Shown here: piece after piece, positions 7,601 to 15,049 of the stretch
How positions within the stretch are numbered: position 1 is the first letter of the stretch
Layout: the number at the start of each line of letters is the position of its first letter
Assembly: GCA_037442205.1 (NCBI GenBank)
Contig: JBBIQS010000124.1
Coordinates: forward strand, 1-20,390
Length of the DNA: 20,390 bases
From: JBBIQS01 sp037442205
GTDB lineage: Bacteria > Myxococcota > Myxococcia > Myxococcales > UBA5297
Direction: 5' to 3'
Made by a program: the position numbers and the translations under genes
The notes under the pieces: model-generated
The model's input: the letters and a program-made list of their open reading frames with translations, nothing else
The model's database searches: none
Told to the model about the DNA's origin: nothing

Positions 7601-8550
7601 GACAGGCCGGAGACCAGGCTCACCTCGGTGATCTCCAGGGCGTTGAGGCCGCAGGAGATGAGCTGCACCTCCTTGACCGCCGGGGCGTCCTTGACCACGC
7701 CGCCGAAGTCGAGCTGGTTGGGCTTGAAGCAGAGCTTGGGGGCCTTGCCGCCGCCGCCCAGGTCCACGTGCAGCACCGGCTTGTTGGTGTCGTCGGAGAC
7801 GATTTCGATCTGGCCGACGTCCCAGCCGCCGTCGGCCGGCTTGTAGGAGATCAGGTACTCCTTGTCACTCTGCGGCGGCAGGGTGAGGTTGGTCAGGCTG
7901 GGGACCGAGAACTCCAGGCTGGTGGTCGCGGTGGTGTTCAGCGACGCGACGTGCAGCTCCAGCTCCGAGGAGTTGCGCAGGATCAGTGTCAGCTCGCTGG
8001 GCGGGTCGCTCAGCAGCAGCTCGCCGAAGTCGGCCATCAGGTTGCCGGTGAGCACCTGGTCGTCGCAGGTCTCCTTGCCGCTGGCGTCGCGGATGCAGGC
8101 CGCCAGCCCCGGGGTCTCGGCGACGCCCACGATGTGCACCGTGATGTGCGAATAGGTCTCGTCGTCGGAGACGATGTCCAGGTAGGTGTTGAGCTGCTCG
8201 GGCAGCGGTGGGGTGAAGGTGACCGGGATGTCGAGGACCTCGCCCGGGCCGTAATTGACCGGCAGCGAGGGGATCTCGGCGCTGAGGGAGCTCGGGGAGC
8301 CCTGCCGCAGGGACGCGGCGCTGACCTTCCAGTCGCTGCGGCCCTGGTTCTCGAACTTGATGTGCTGGACGTAGGAGAAGCCGGCACGCACCCGGCCGAA
8401 GTCGAGGATGAACTCGTCGCCCTGCTGCACCAGGCCGTCCCCGGGATGCGGGTCGGAACCAGCCTTGGTGGTGCCTCCCGCAGGGTCGCCGCATTTGCAG
8501 GCGCTGAGCGAGAAGGCGAGGGCGAGGACGGCAATGAGCAATGAACGCAT
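4627..8550 (-). CDS. Giant ASH-repeat / FG-GAP surface lipoprotein
   Basis: The product is about 1307 residues. I start it at ATG 8550 because MRSLLIAVLALAFSLSAC is a clean lipoprotein signal (lipobox LSAC), with GAGGAA upstream; an in-frame ATG 16 codons earlier would bury the signal. Residues ~35-815 hold seven ~100-residue immunoglobulin-like ASH (choice-of-anchor D) repeats. Each opens with a DFG- or NF/NY-type strand (for example ILDFGRVRAG, QLDFGGVVKD), and most close with a SDD or SND strand. Residues ~850-1250 form an FG-GAP/VCBS beta-propeller with eight Ca-loop motifs (DIDGDNKPE, DLDGDGVPE, DVDNDGKPD and others). The end carries WVATRRIWNEWNYHV, a segment I recall in similar FG-GAP proteins. 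The role is probably surface adhesion or scaffolding; no enzyme motif is visible. Confidence 0.93.
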   Translation of the reverse strand: MRSLLIAVLALAFSLSACKCGDPAGGTTKAGSDPHPGDGLVQQGDEFILDFGRVRAGFSYVQHIKFENQGRSDWKVSAASLRQGSPSSLSAEIPSLPVNYGPGEVLDIPVTFTPPLPEQLNTYLDIVSDDETYSHITVHIVGVAETPGLAACIRDASGKETCDDQVLTGNLMADFGELLLSDPPSELTLILRNSSELELHVASLNTTATTSLEFSVPSLTNLTLPPQSDKEYLISYKPADGGWDVGQIEIVSDDTNKPVLHVDLGGGGKAPKLCFKPNQLDFGGVVKDAPAVKEVQLISCGLNALEITEVSLVSGLSPNFTLATPPNLPTQLAPGTKITVPVTYTPNALAADIGKLKVVSNDPFAGTNYLKLTGNGVKEPSCQLSVSPLSVDFGLVPVSGFADKVILGANVGQKECHLTGVSAPSAPQFILKSGPGVPAILQPNDTFSMTVRYTPTGAQTDTATLTITSDDAAHPSLAVNLKGQGKAPGPCEIQLTPPALNFANVGVGTATKLPLTIYNFGTDDCMVLSAGLSSGTSNAFTITRSPAMGMGTVNRNGGKIDYEITFAPLNGGQHTGAFNARIGVDPLSTKAYSAPLSGSAGDPKICITPTVLDFGAQGPGTTAEQSFQISSCGQGAVEIRGLFMDAGTSPEFTFANKPGVPSKILAGSTPVTVTVRYSATSAGPDYGRVLVLSNDPNQSSFPVVLKGNAAGCFSSILNCTPNALNYPRTAVGLTSTLTFTCASLGTDSVDMSAIRLRAGSSAAFALSMNALPQTLAPGKSVRVAVDYSPNTATSDTGAVEIASNDCQRPLQTIALTASSFDPQYPPCIAPKTFTPTVRWEWKNPQDVPKSVSVWSTPLVVNMTDDNGDGRIDEDDNPDVVFTSFADSFNLMNGNDTPPAVLRCIDGKTGIPWWTMSDPALALDAEAQIAAGDIDGDNKPEIIASLRVVGQGSGTGNFEGKYKTGRLLAFENDGSLKWVSDWWTRGSDQLEDGSAPTITDLDGDGVPEIILGNAVYNNNGKLLWEGAAGMGTTGHGVFSTTADLDGDGKQEVIAGNTVYRYDGQVMWKYGTADGMSLVVDVDNDGKPDVVLRTSTSNIVILDGLTGAKKFEITVPDPGGTCPAPITAADFDGDGAAELGVPAGNFFYMIKPTTGAVLWKQPIQDYDGQCGASGAAAFDFEGDGIYEAVYHDTRNVFAFRGTDGTIIYQADRTSATIFETPVIADVDNDGHAEILVTQQAGPFAGVGGGGAGLKLLSNATNDWVATRRIWNEWNYHVYNTAENATIPRVEPQAWKKFNAYRANRPLCKK

Positions 8551-8658
8551 GAGGGATTTCCTCGGTCTGGCCGCAAAAGAGGCCGCAGATGGTAGCACAG
8601 GCGGCCGGGCGAACTCATCTCAGCCCGGCCGTGCCCCGGCCGTCGCCGCGGCGGGACG

Positions 8659-8688
8659 CCTTGCCGAACTCTAGAAGACGTGGCAAGG
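8659..8688. repeat. Inverted repeat in the leader of the methyltransferase-like gene
   Basis: CCTTGCC (8659-8665) pairs perfectly with GGCAAGG (8682-8688) across a 16-base loop, 19 bases before the next start codon. It could be an operator or leader hairpin. There is no T-run, so it is not an intrinsic terminator on the plus strand. Confidence 0.35.
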
Positions 8689-8707
8689 GGGCGCAGGGAG
8701 GTGCGCG

Positions 8708-9412
8708 ATGCTCGCGACTGACGGCGCCGCGAAGGAGCACCGGAAGATCAGCGAAGCCTTGGGGATGGCGGTGCTCTTCGCCGCGGGCACGGCGGGGCTG
8801 TTCCTGGCGGCGGGGTCGTTCGGCTTCTGGCGCGGGTGGGCGTTCCTCGGGGTGACGGCAGCGGGGCTGCTGGGGCAGGGGCTCTACGTCGGCCGCAAGA
8901 ACCCGGAGCTGCGGCGCCAGCGGGACAAGATCGGCGCCAACACCCCGCGTTGGGATCTGCGCTGGGTCACGGTCTTCTGGTCGCTGATGCTCGGCGGGAT
9001 CGCGTTCAGCGCCTACGACGCCGGGCGGGCGCCGGAGCGTGCGATGCCGGCGGCCCTTGGGGCGGTGGGGGTGGCGCTCTACGGCCTGGGGATGACGTTC
9101 TCGGCCTGGGCGATGTCGGTCAACCGCTTCTTCGAGGGAACGGTGCGGCTGCAGCAGGACCGCGGGCAGGTGGTCATCGACCAGGGGCCCTACCGGTGGC
9201 TCCGCCATCCCGGGTACCTGGGGCTGTGCCTGTGGGCGTTGGCCATCCCGTTCCTGCTCGGCTCGTGGCGCGGCTTGATCGTGGCAGCGGTGACGGTGTT
9301 CTGGATCGCCGGGCGGACCTTCAAGGAGGACCGTCTGCTGCAGGGCGGGCTCGCCGGCTATCGGGAGTACGCCCAGCGGGTGCGCTTCAGACTGCTCCCG
9401 GGGATCTGGTAG
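8708..9412 (+). CDS. Isoprenylcysteine carboxyl methyltransferase-family membrane protein
   Basis: The 234-residue protein has several hydrophobic helices (about 16-35, 41-60, 88-105, 115-130, 170-200). Its C-terminal half carries the ICMT/PEMT-like motif GPYRWLRHPGY at 160-170, then E207-D208, and YREYAQRVRFRLLPGIW at the end. These positions form the S-adenosylmethionine-binding and catalytic region in ICMT-type enzymes. Bacterial members methylate varied or unknown substrates, so the substrate cannot be named; prenylcysteine itself is unlikely in a bacterium. The start is ATG 8708, with GGGAGG eight bases upstream. The gene diverges from the large lipoprotein and stands alone, with about 100 bases on the downstream side. 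Confidence 0.85.
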   Translation: MLATDGAAKEHRKISEALGMAVLFAAGTAGLFLAAGSFGFWRGWAFLGVTAAGLLGQGLYVGRKNPELRRQRDKIGANTPRWDLRWVTVFWSLMLGGIAFSAYDAGRAPERAMPAALGAVGVALYGLGMTFSAWAMSVNRFFEGTVRLQQDRGQVVIDQGPYRWLRHPGYLGLCLWALAIPFLLGSWRGLIVAAVTVFWIAGRTFKEDRLLQGGLAGYREYAQRVRFRLLPGIW

Positions 9413-9464
9413 GTCCAAGAGCCGTTTTCCTCCGGGGCCCGCCCTGGAGTAACCTGTCGCCCCT

Positions 9465-9498
9465 CGCCGCGCCGGCCATGGCCGCGCCTGACGCGGCG
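9465..9498. repeat. Nested palindromes upstream of the beta-propeller gene
   Basis: CGCCGCG (9465-9471) and CGCGGCG (9492-9498) form a perfect 7-bp inverted repeat. Inside it lies the self-complementary GGCCATGGCC (9473-9482). It sits 21 bases before the next start. It lacks a T-run and could be a factor-independent pause or an mRNA hairpin. Confidence 0.35.
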
Positions 9499-9519
9499 AG
9501 AGCACCCTGAGAGGTTCGC

Positions 9520-10998
9520 ATGCGTACTCAACTTCTGTCCGCGATTGCGCTGGTCGCGCTCTCCCCCTCGCTGGCCCGCGCCGCCAACGGCTTCTCCTGG
9601 GCGCGGGTGAGCGGCGGTCCGCCCGAGTCGGTCTACCTGCTGTGCCTCGACTCTCCCGACGGCGCCAATCTCTTCACCGCCGGCATGACGATGACCGCCT
9701 CGGGGATGATCCCGACCATCTCCCCGCACGTCTATGCCAGCTCCAACCGCGGCGTGAGCTACACCGAGATCACCGGCAACCTCGCCAACGAGAAGCTGAC
9801 CAGCGTCACCGGCATCTCGTTCATCGATGCCCAGACCGGCTTCGTCACCACTGGCAAGGCGGTCTGGTCCACCACCGACCGCGGCGCCACCTGGACCAAG
9901 CACCCGGTCGACGCGACCATCAACGCCATCAAGTTCTTCGATGCGCAGCGTGGTGTGGCCGTGGGAAAGAGCGGCGCCATCCGCCTGACCAGCGACGGCG
10001 GAGCCACCTGGCGCAGCGTGTCCAGCGGCACCACCGCCTCGCTGCACACCATGTTCTGGCTCGACGACAAGCTCGGCTGGATCAACGCCTACGACAACAC
10101 CGACAGCCTCCCCAGCTGCACCAGCCTGTGCAACGGCGCGGTGCTGTACACCACCGACGGCGGCGAGACCTGGAGCTCGAGCCCGCTCGCCGATCGCGGC
10201 ATGACCGACGTCTTCTTCCTCAGCGACGGACAGACCGGCTTCCTGGCGGCCTACGACCTGGTCGGGTCGGAGACCAACAACGCCCACCTCTACAAGAGCA
10301 CCGACGGCGGCAAGACCTGGACGGACATGAAGGTGGACGTCAAGGTGGGCCAGCTCAGCTCTCCCTTCGGCGCCATGTCGCTGCCGGCCAGCTTCTTCCA
10401 CACCATGTACTGGTCCGACGCCCAGAACGGGCACCTGGGAGGCTCGGCCTACATCGGCACCACCTCCGACAGCCAGACCGGCGGCAACCGCAAGATCTAC
10501 CGCGTGGTCGACTTTCTCACCCACGACGGCGGGGCGACCTGGCAGAAGACCAACCTGGGAAACGTCAGCATGATGGGCGGTCCGGATGACGGGCAGCTGA
10601 CCGCCGGTCGGATGCGCACCCTCTACGGCGGCTGGATGGTGGGGACCTTCAAGTCGACCTGGTCCTACTTCGTGCCCTGCCAGGTCGCCGCCGACTGCGG
10701 GCCGGGGGCCACCTGCAACGACCGGATCTGCGAGCCGACCGAGGCCTGCATGCCGGTCTGCGGCGACGGGAAGGTCTGCTCGGTCCACCGCTGCGTGGAC
10801 GGCTCCAGCGTGAACCCGGGCGCCGACGGCGGCAGCTCCAGCGGCGATCCTTCAAACGGCGGCAATGGCAGCGGCGAGGGCGGCACCCAGGCGGCCGGCT
10901 GCAGCTGCGCCTCGGCGGGCGGCGGAGTCTTCGCCGGAGTCTGGTTGCTCGGGCTGCTGGTGCTGCCGCGCATCGGCTGGCGCCGCCGCAAGAGTTAG
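9520..10998 (+). CDS. Exported Asp-box beta-propeller protein with MYXO-CTERM-like anchor
   Basis: The 492-residue protein has a signal peptide (cleavage probably after LARA, residue 21). A Ycf48/sialidase-like beta-propeller carries five good Asp-box motifs: TTDRGATW (118-125), TSDGGATW (157-164), TTDGGETW (211-218), STDGGKTW (260-267) and THDGGATW (334-341). A degenerate one, SSNRGVSY, precedes them. An eight-cysteine segment (C387-C425, with DCGPGATC and CGDGKVC) resembles small disulfide modules of myxobacterial exported proteins. A Gly/Ser/Asn linker (about 428-459) leads to GCSCASAGG, a hydrophobic helix and terminal RRRKS. That tail has the layout of MYXO-CTERM, a sorting signal with an essential Cys for surface retention. 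There is no catalytic signature for a glycosidase. GAGAGG precedes the start. Confidence 0.88.
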   Translation: MRTQLLSAIALVALSPSLARAANGFSWARVSGGPPESVYLLCLDSPDGANLFTAGMTMTASGMIPTISPHVYASSNRGVSYTEITGNLANEKLTSVTGISFIDAQTGFVTTGKAVWSTTDRGATWTKHPVDATINAIKFFDAQRGVAVGKSGAIRLTSDGGATWRSVSSGTTASLHTMFWLDDKLGWINAYDNTDSLPSCTSLCNGAVLYTTDGGETWSSSPLADRGMTDVFFLSDGQTGFLAAYDLVGSETNNAHLYKSTDGGKTWTDMKVDVKVGQLSSPFGAMSLPASFFHTMYWSDAQNGHLGGSAYIGTTSDSQTGGNRKIYRVVDFLTHDGGATWQKTNLGNVSMMGGPDDGQLTAGRMRTLYGGWMVGTFKSTWSYFVPCQVAADCGPGATCNDRICEPTEACMPVCGDGKVCSVHRCVDGSSVNPGADGGSSSGDPSNGGNGSGEGGTQAAGCSCASAGGGVFAGVWLLGLLVLPRIGWRRRKS

Positions 10999-11039
10999 CC
11001 GGTCGGAAGCCGAGAGGATTTCGAAGCGTCGGCGAGCCG

Positions 11040-11069
11040 TTGTCCTGCCTTTGGCGGCGCTGCTACGCT
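11040..11069 (+). promoter_or_regulatory. Weak candidate sigma-70 promoter for the second ASH lipoprotein
   Basis: TTGTCC (11040-11045), an 18-base spacer and TACGCT (11064-11069) lie about 30 bases before the start codon. Matches to consensus are partial (4 of 6 and 3 of 6), so this is only a suggestion. Confidence 0.25.
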
Positions 11070-11100
11070 TCGCCCTTTGAAAAACATCTCGAGGTACTGC

Positions 11101-13014
11101 ATGCGGCGCCTGTTCATCCTGACCCTTGGCTTGTCCCTGGCCGGCTGCAGCTGCGATCCGAACAAGACCAAGACCGGCGGCGGCGAGCTGTCGGTGGACG
11201 AGAAGCAGATCAACTTCGGCGAAGCCTGCCCGGCGCCCAGCGATCCCAAGGTGCGGGTCGAGCCCGCGGTGCAGATCGTCCACGTCCACAACGCCGGCAA
11301 CGCGCTGCTCTACATCAATAAGTTCGAGATCAGCGCCGCGGATGCCGCGCTCTTCACCTTCGACAAGACCAAGGTGCCGGAGTCGATCGAGGCCGGCGGG
11401 GTGGCGGAGATCCCCGTCACCTTCCGTCCCAGCGGCGTGGGCTCGTTCACCGGCACGCTGACCATCGTCGGCGATCAGGACGGCGTGGAGCCGACCGTGG
11501 TGGCGCTGCTCGGCGAGGGCAAGGACATGCCCGACCTTCCCGGGCTCGCCCTGAGCTGCCCCGGCGGCCCGGGCAGCCCGTTCCCAGGCTCGGACCTGTG
11601 CAAGAGCAAGAACCCCAGCGCCTTCTTCCCCGACACCGCGGTCAACTCGACGTCTGAGGTCGTGCTGATCCTCAACAACACCGGCTGCCCGGTGCTTGAC
11701 GCCAGCGGCATTCGACTGGCGCTGGACAGCGGTGTGGCCCCGGGGACCTTCGCCCTCGCTCCCGGCACCGATACCACCCTGCACTCGGGCGCCAAGCCGG
11801 CGACGCTCAAGGTGCTCTTCACTCCCAAGGCAACCCAGGACGCGCTCTCGGCCACCCTGACCCTGGAGACCAACGATCCCAACTGGTCCACCGTCAGCAT
11901 CACCCTGCGCGGCAACGGCGTCACCCCGGTGCTCAACATCGCCCCCACCTACTGCAGCCTGTCGCTCAAGGGCACCCCCTGCACCGGCGACTTCTCGCTG
12001 TCCAACTCCGGCGGGCAGGAGCTGACCATCCAGTCGGTTTCGGTCAAGGGCGCCAATCCGATGTTCAAGCTCGACAAGGTCCCGGCGGCGGGCACCAAGA
12101 TCGCCGGCGGCGCCGAGCTGGCCAGCGCCATCCACGTCACCTACCAGCCCGGGACCCAGCCCGGCTCGGACCTGCTCGAGGTGGTCTCCAGCGGCGGCGC
12201 CGCCACCGCGATCCTGGCCGGCGGCTCGCCTCCGGTGCTCTCCGCCAACCCGTCGAGCAACATCGACTTCGGCGCCAACCTGTCCTCGAACACCCCGGTC
12301 TACAAGACGCTGCAGCTCAGCAACGTCGACACCTACGCTCAGCAGCTGCCGCTGACGGTGAAGTCGCTGGAGCTCGACACCCGGCCGCCCTCGGCCTACC
12401 AGCAGTTCTCGCTGCCCCAGGGCGACGCCAACTGCCCCTCGCAGATCACCGCCGGCCAGCAGATCGCCCCGGGGAGCAGCGCCACCGCCTGCATCAAGTT
12501 CACCCCTCCGCCCAGCGGCGGCACCTTCGTCGCCAACCTGCTGGTCCACACCGACGATCCGACCTTCCCCGACCCCGACGGCTTCCTCATCACCCTGGGG
12601 GCGAGCACCAGCTGCAACCCGGCGCCGATCGCGGTGGTGGGGATGGCCACCGGCGGCAGCTGCCCGTGCAGCGGCGCCGGCGAAGTGTGCGTCAGCAATG
12701 CCTGCCAGGTGACCGGCTCGGCCCAGCTCCCCAAGAGCACCACCCTGGTGCAGGTCTCGGGCCAGGGCAGCTACGACCTCACCGGCGCCAGCTGCACCAA
12801 CCCGGATCCCGCCGGCGTGGTCGCCTGGGAGTGGAACCTGGTGAAGAAGCCGGCCGGCTCGCAGGCGGCGATCAATCCCTCGGGAAAGGGCACCGCCAAG
12901 TCCACCACCCTCTACCCCGACCAGCCCGGCAGCTACGAGGTCGAGCTCTTCGTCTACGACGCGAGCGGACTCAAGGGCGGGCCCTCCTCGTTCACGGTCT
13001 CGGTCTTGCCCTGA
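11101..13014 (+). CDS. ASH-repeat lipoprotein with C-terminal PKD-like domain
   Basis: The 637-residue product starts at ATG 11101, because MRRLFILTLGLSLAGC is a clean lipoprotein signal (lipobox LAGC) and CGAGG lies upstream; ATG 11077 would add eight residues without improving it. About four ASH-type immunoglobulin-like repeats fill residues ~20-515 (first QINFGEACP, later NIDFGANLSS), with strands such as VTFRPSGVGSFTGTLTIVGD. A short cysteine cluster follows (C521, C523 and neighbours: SCPCSGAGEVC). Residues ~545-637 look like a PKD/REJ-type domain (VAWEWNLVKKPAG, then PGSYEVELFVYDASG). It is a smaller relative of the 1307-residue lipoprotein but lacks FG-GAP repeats. The function is unknown; surface binding or scaffolding is inferred. 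The nadK start is 16 bases downstream, so co-transcription is likely. Confidence 0.9.
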   Translation: MRRLFILTLGLSLAGCSCDPNKTKTGGGELSVDEKQINFGEACPAPSDPKVRVEPAVQIVHVHNAGNALLYINKFEISAADAALFTFDKTKVPESIEAGGVAEIPVTFRPSGVGSFTGTLTIVGDQDGVEPTVVALLGEGKDMPDLPGLALSCPGGPGSPFPGSDLCKSKNPSAFFPDTAVNSTSEVVLILNNTGCPVLDASGIRLALDSGVAPGTFALAPGTDTTLHSGAKPATLKVLFTPKATQDALSATLTLETNDPNWSTVSITLRGNGVTPVLNIAPTYCSLSLKGTPCTGDFSLSNSGGQELTIQSVSVKGANPMFKLDKVPAAGTKIAGGAELASAIHVTYQPGTQPGSDLLEVVSSGGAATAILAGGSPPVLSANPSSNIDFGANLSSNTPVYKTLQLSNVDTYAQQLPLTVKSLELDTRPPSAYQQFSLPQGDANCPSQITAGQQIAPGSSATACIKFTPPPSGGTFVANLLVHTDDPTFPDPDGFLITLGASTSCNPAPIAVVGMATGGSCPCSGAGEVCVSNACQVTGSAQLPKSTTLVQVSGQGSYDLTGASCTNPDPAGVVAWEWNLVKKPAGSQAAINPSGKGTAKSTTLYPDQPGSYEVELFVYDASGLKGGPSSFTVSVLP

Positions 13015-13030
13015 AGCGGCTGAGCGCACC

Positions 13031-13891
13031 ATGGCCATCCATCGAGCCTGCTTCGTCGCCAACGGGCACAAGGAGGAGGCGCTGCGGCTGGTGGTCGAGC
13101 TGCGGGCCAAGCTGTCAGCCCGCGGGGTGGAGAGCCTGTGCGAGGAGCACGTCGGCAAGAAGCTGGGGCTGCCCTGGGCGCCGACCGCCGAGCTGACTCA
13201 GACCGACCTGTGCATCGTGCTGGGCGGCGACGGAACGCTGATCCACGCCGCCTACGTGCTCTCCGGTCGGCCGGTGCCGGTCCTGGGGGTCAACCTCGGC
13301 TCGATGGGCTTCCTGACCGAGATCCCGGTCAGCGAGGTGCAGAGCATGCTCGACCGGGTGCTCGACGGCGACTTCAAGGTCGAGCCGCGGATGAAGCTGC
13401 GGGTGCACCTGCACCGGGGGCCGGGAGAGGAGAAGATCCTCGACGCCGAGGTGCTCAACGACGCGGTGATCAACAAGGGGGCGCTGGCGCGGATCGCCGA
13501 CCTGGAGACCTCGATCGACGGCGAGTACGTGACCACCTACAAGGCCGACGGGGTGATCGTCTCCACTCCCACCGGCTCGACCGGCTACTCGCTGTCGGCG
13601 GCCGGGCCCATCGTCTACCCGGCGATGAACGCGGTGATCGTCACCCCGATCTGCCCGCACGCCCTGACCCAGCGGCCGATCGTGGTGCCCCACGACTCGC
13701 AGATCAACCTGCGGCTGCGCAGCGAGAGCGCCGAGATGTACCTGACCCTCGACGGCCAGACCGGCCTGCCGATGCTCCCGGGCGACCGGGTCCAGATCAA
13801 GCAGTCGAAGAACAAGGTGATGCTGATCAAGAACCCCAACCTCGACTTCTTCACCATCCTGCGCACCAAGCTGCGCTGGGGCGAGCGCTAG
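13031..13891 (+). CDS. nadK: NAD kinase
   Basis: This 286-residue cytoplasmic enzyme phosphorylates NAD to NADP using ATP or polyphosphate. All the family's signatures are present: GGDGT at 65-69 (catalytic Asp67), the LNDAVINKG segment with N143-D144, and the glycine-rich TPTGSTGYSLSAAGP at 179-193 that binds the dinucleotide. Length is normal for bacterial NadK. The start ATG 13031 lies 16 bases after the preceding lipoprotein stop, and the following small gene starts four bases after the nadK stop, so it sits inside an operon. In many proteobacteria nadK is a direct neighbour of recN; here recN lies about 1.8 kb downstream on the same strand. Confidence 0.97.
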   Translation: MAIHRACFVANGHKEEALRLVVELRAKLSARGVESLCEEHVGKKLGLPWAPTAELTQTDLCIVLGGDGTLIHAAYVLSGRPVPVLGVNLGSMGFLTEIPVSEVQSMLDRVLDGDFKVEPRMKLRVHLHRGPGEEKILDAEVLNDAVINKGALARIADLETSIDGEYVTTYKADGVIVSTPTGSTGYSLSAAGPIVYPAMNAVIVTPICPHALTQRPIVVPHDSQINLRLRSESAEMYLTLDGQTGLPMLPGDRVQIKQSKNKVMLIKNPNLDFFTILRTKLRWGER

Positions 13892-13895
13892 CGCG

Positions 13896-14231
13896 ATGGT
13901 CTTCCTGGCGCCGGAGGACGAGAAGCGCCTCGACTCGGTGGGCTGGCTGCAGGGCTCGTTCCTGCGGGGCGTGCAGATCGACGCCGAGCACCGGGACGTC
14001 TCGGTCTTCGCCACCGCCGACCGCGACCTGATCGAGCTGTTGTGCGAGGACGTCCGCTACTACGCAGTGCCCAACCTGTTCGACGCTCCCGAGTCGCCGC
14101 GCATCGTCGGGCTGGTGGTCCAGCCGCTGGAGGAGTTCGTGGTGCGGCTGGAGTTCAGCAATCATCCCGCCCAGCTCCACCTGCAGTGCGGGCGCTTTTC
14201 GGTGCGCCGCTTTCCGCCGAAGCAGGCCTGA
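13896..14231 (+). CDS. Small conserved-looking hypothetical protein
   Basis: I do not recognise this 111-residue protein. It has no signal peptide or transmembrane helix. It starts MVFLAPEDEKRLDSVGWLQG and alternates predicted strands and helices (for example VQIDAEHRDVSVFATADRDL, then VGLVVQPLEEFVVRLEF). This suggests a compact soluble alpha/beta fold. Coding is supported by its position: ATG 13896 lies four bases after the nadK stop, and the next gene begins nine bases after its own stop. It has balanced residue use, unlike the Arg/Gly-rich shadow frames around it. Translational coupling to nadK suggests shared expression; a functional link to NADP supply is only a guess. Confidence 0.75.
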   Translation: MVFLAPEDEKRLDSVGWLQGSFLRGVQIDAEHRDVSVFATADRDLIELLCEDVRYYAVPNLFDAPESPRIVGLVVQPLEEFVVRLEFSNHPAQLHLQCGRFSVRRFPPKQA

Positions 14232-14240
14232 TCCCCGACC

Positions 14241-14873
14241 ATGTTCCGCTCGCGGCTGGCTCTTCTTTCCATCCTGGCGCTCTCGATGCTGGCCCCGGCG
14301 CCGGCTGGGGCGGGCGATAAGGACGAGCTGGAGGTCGTCGGCTTCTCCGCGCAGGCGGAGGTCTTCGCCTACTTCACCTATGGCGTCGAGGACGGCAGCG
14401 GCTTCTCCCACGCCGAGTTGGTGGCGCTGTCCACGAAGACCGGCAAGAAGCTCTCGCCGCCGAGCGCGATGCGCCGGCAGGAGCAGGGGACCGCCCTCGA
14501 CGATCTCAAGTCCCAATCCGCGCGCCGCCTGGGCGAGCTCGGGCTGGGGGCCGACCCCGGCTTCGAGCTGTACCGCAACGGGACCTCGACCCAGACCAGC
14601 TTCACCATCGCGGGCAAGCCCTACACCCTGCGACTGCTGCGGACGCAGGGCGCTCCGGGCGAGGACGGCGTCCGCGAGGACCGCTGGGCGCTGCGGCTGG
14701 ATGGTCCCGGGCGCAGCCGGCTGCTGAGCAGCGGCGGCGGCGGCTTCGACTTCGGGCTCAATTCGGTGCGCCTCTCGGCCGACGGCAAGGCCCTGGCTGT
14801 CTTCCTGCGCTACTCCGCCCGCGGGTTCGAGGGGCCGAACCGGCGCTACCTGGCGGTGGTCGCGCGGTTGTAG
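14241..14873 (+). CDS. DUF2259-like predicted secreted protein
   Basis: The 210-residue product has a signal peptide (MFRSRLALLSILALSMLAPAP, cleavage probably near AGA at about 25). The mature start holds VVGFSAQAEVFAYFTYGVED and GSGF. This matches the FS-DG-FAF-YG-DGSGF opening that I recall for DUF2259, a family of predicted secreted proteins with no assigned function. The C-terminal half (VRLSADGKALAVFLRYSARG) ends with RRYLAVVARL, also typical of this group. The start lies nine bases after the previous stop with no obvious Shine-Dalgarno, so coupling is likely. It appears to be the last gene of the run that begins at the ASH lipoprotein or the propeller gene. The family assignment is from memory of the motif. 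Confidence 0.75.
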   Translation: MFRSRLALLSILALSMLAPAPAGAGDKDELEVVGFSAQAEVFAYFTYGVEDGSGFSHAELVALSTKTGKKLSPPSAMRRQEQGTALDDLKSQSARRLGELGLGADPGFELYRNGTSTQTSFTIAGKPYTLRLLRTQGAPGEDGVREDRWALRLDGPGRSRLLSSGGGGFDFGLNSVRLSADGKALAVFLRYSARGFEGPNRRYLAVVARL

Positions 14874-14924
14874 CGGAGCCGGCCGACGCGCGCCGGAAGT
14901 TCGAATAATTTGGCTTCCAATGAC

Positions 14925-14954
14925 TTGGCTGCGGGGCCGGGTGTTGGATATCGT
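14925..14954 (+). promoter_or_regulatory. Candidate promoter for the hemerythrin gene in an AT-rich patch
   Basis: TTGGCT (14925-14930), an 18-base spacer and TATCGT (14949-14954) match the sigma-70 consensus at 4 of 6 bases each. They sit in the most AT-rich stretch of this gap. A second TTGGCT lies at 14910-14915. The gene starts at 15050, leaving a leader of about 85 bases. Confidence 0.35.
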
Positions 14955-14983
14955 CTATCGCGTGGCACTCATTAGGGGGAGGG

Positions 14984-15003
14984 CCGCGCCGGCGACGGCG
15001 CGG
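14984..15003. repeat. GC-rich hairpin in the hemerythrin leader
   Basis: CCGCGCC (14984-14990) and GGCGCGG (14997-15003) form a perfect 7-bp stem with a six-base loop, about 46 bases before the start codon. It could act as a leader structure; no T-run follows. Confidence 0.35.
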
Positions 15004-15049
15004 TTCGGGGACGCGTCGGGCACGCATCGCGAGCAAGCGGAGGCTTCCC

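Noticed and set aside
4729..8544. 1271-codon plus-strand open frame opposite the ASH/FG-GAP lipoprotein
   Set aside because: It is striking in length but has low-complexity composition (Val, Asp, Gly, His, Arg), no motif and no ribosome binding site. The minus strand has a signal peptide, repeats and a terminator.
14962..14980. Sigma-54-like TGGCAC upstream of hemerythrin
   Set aside because: The -12 element should hold GC about ten bases after the GG; here it is GG. No TTGCA follows.
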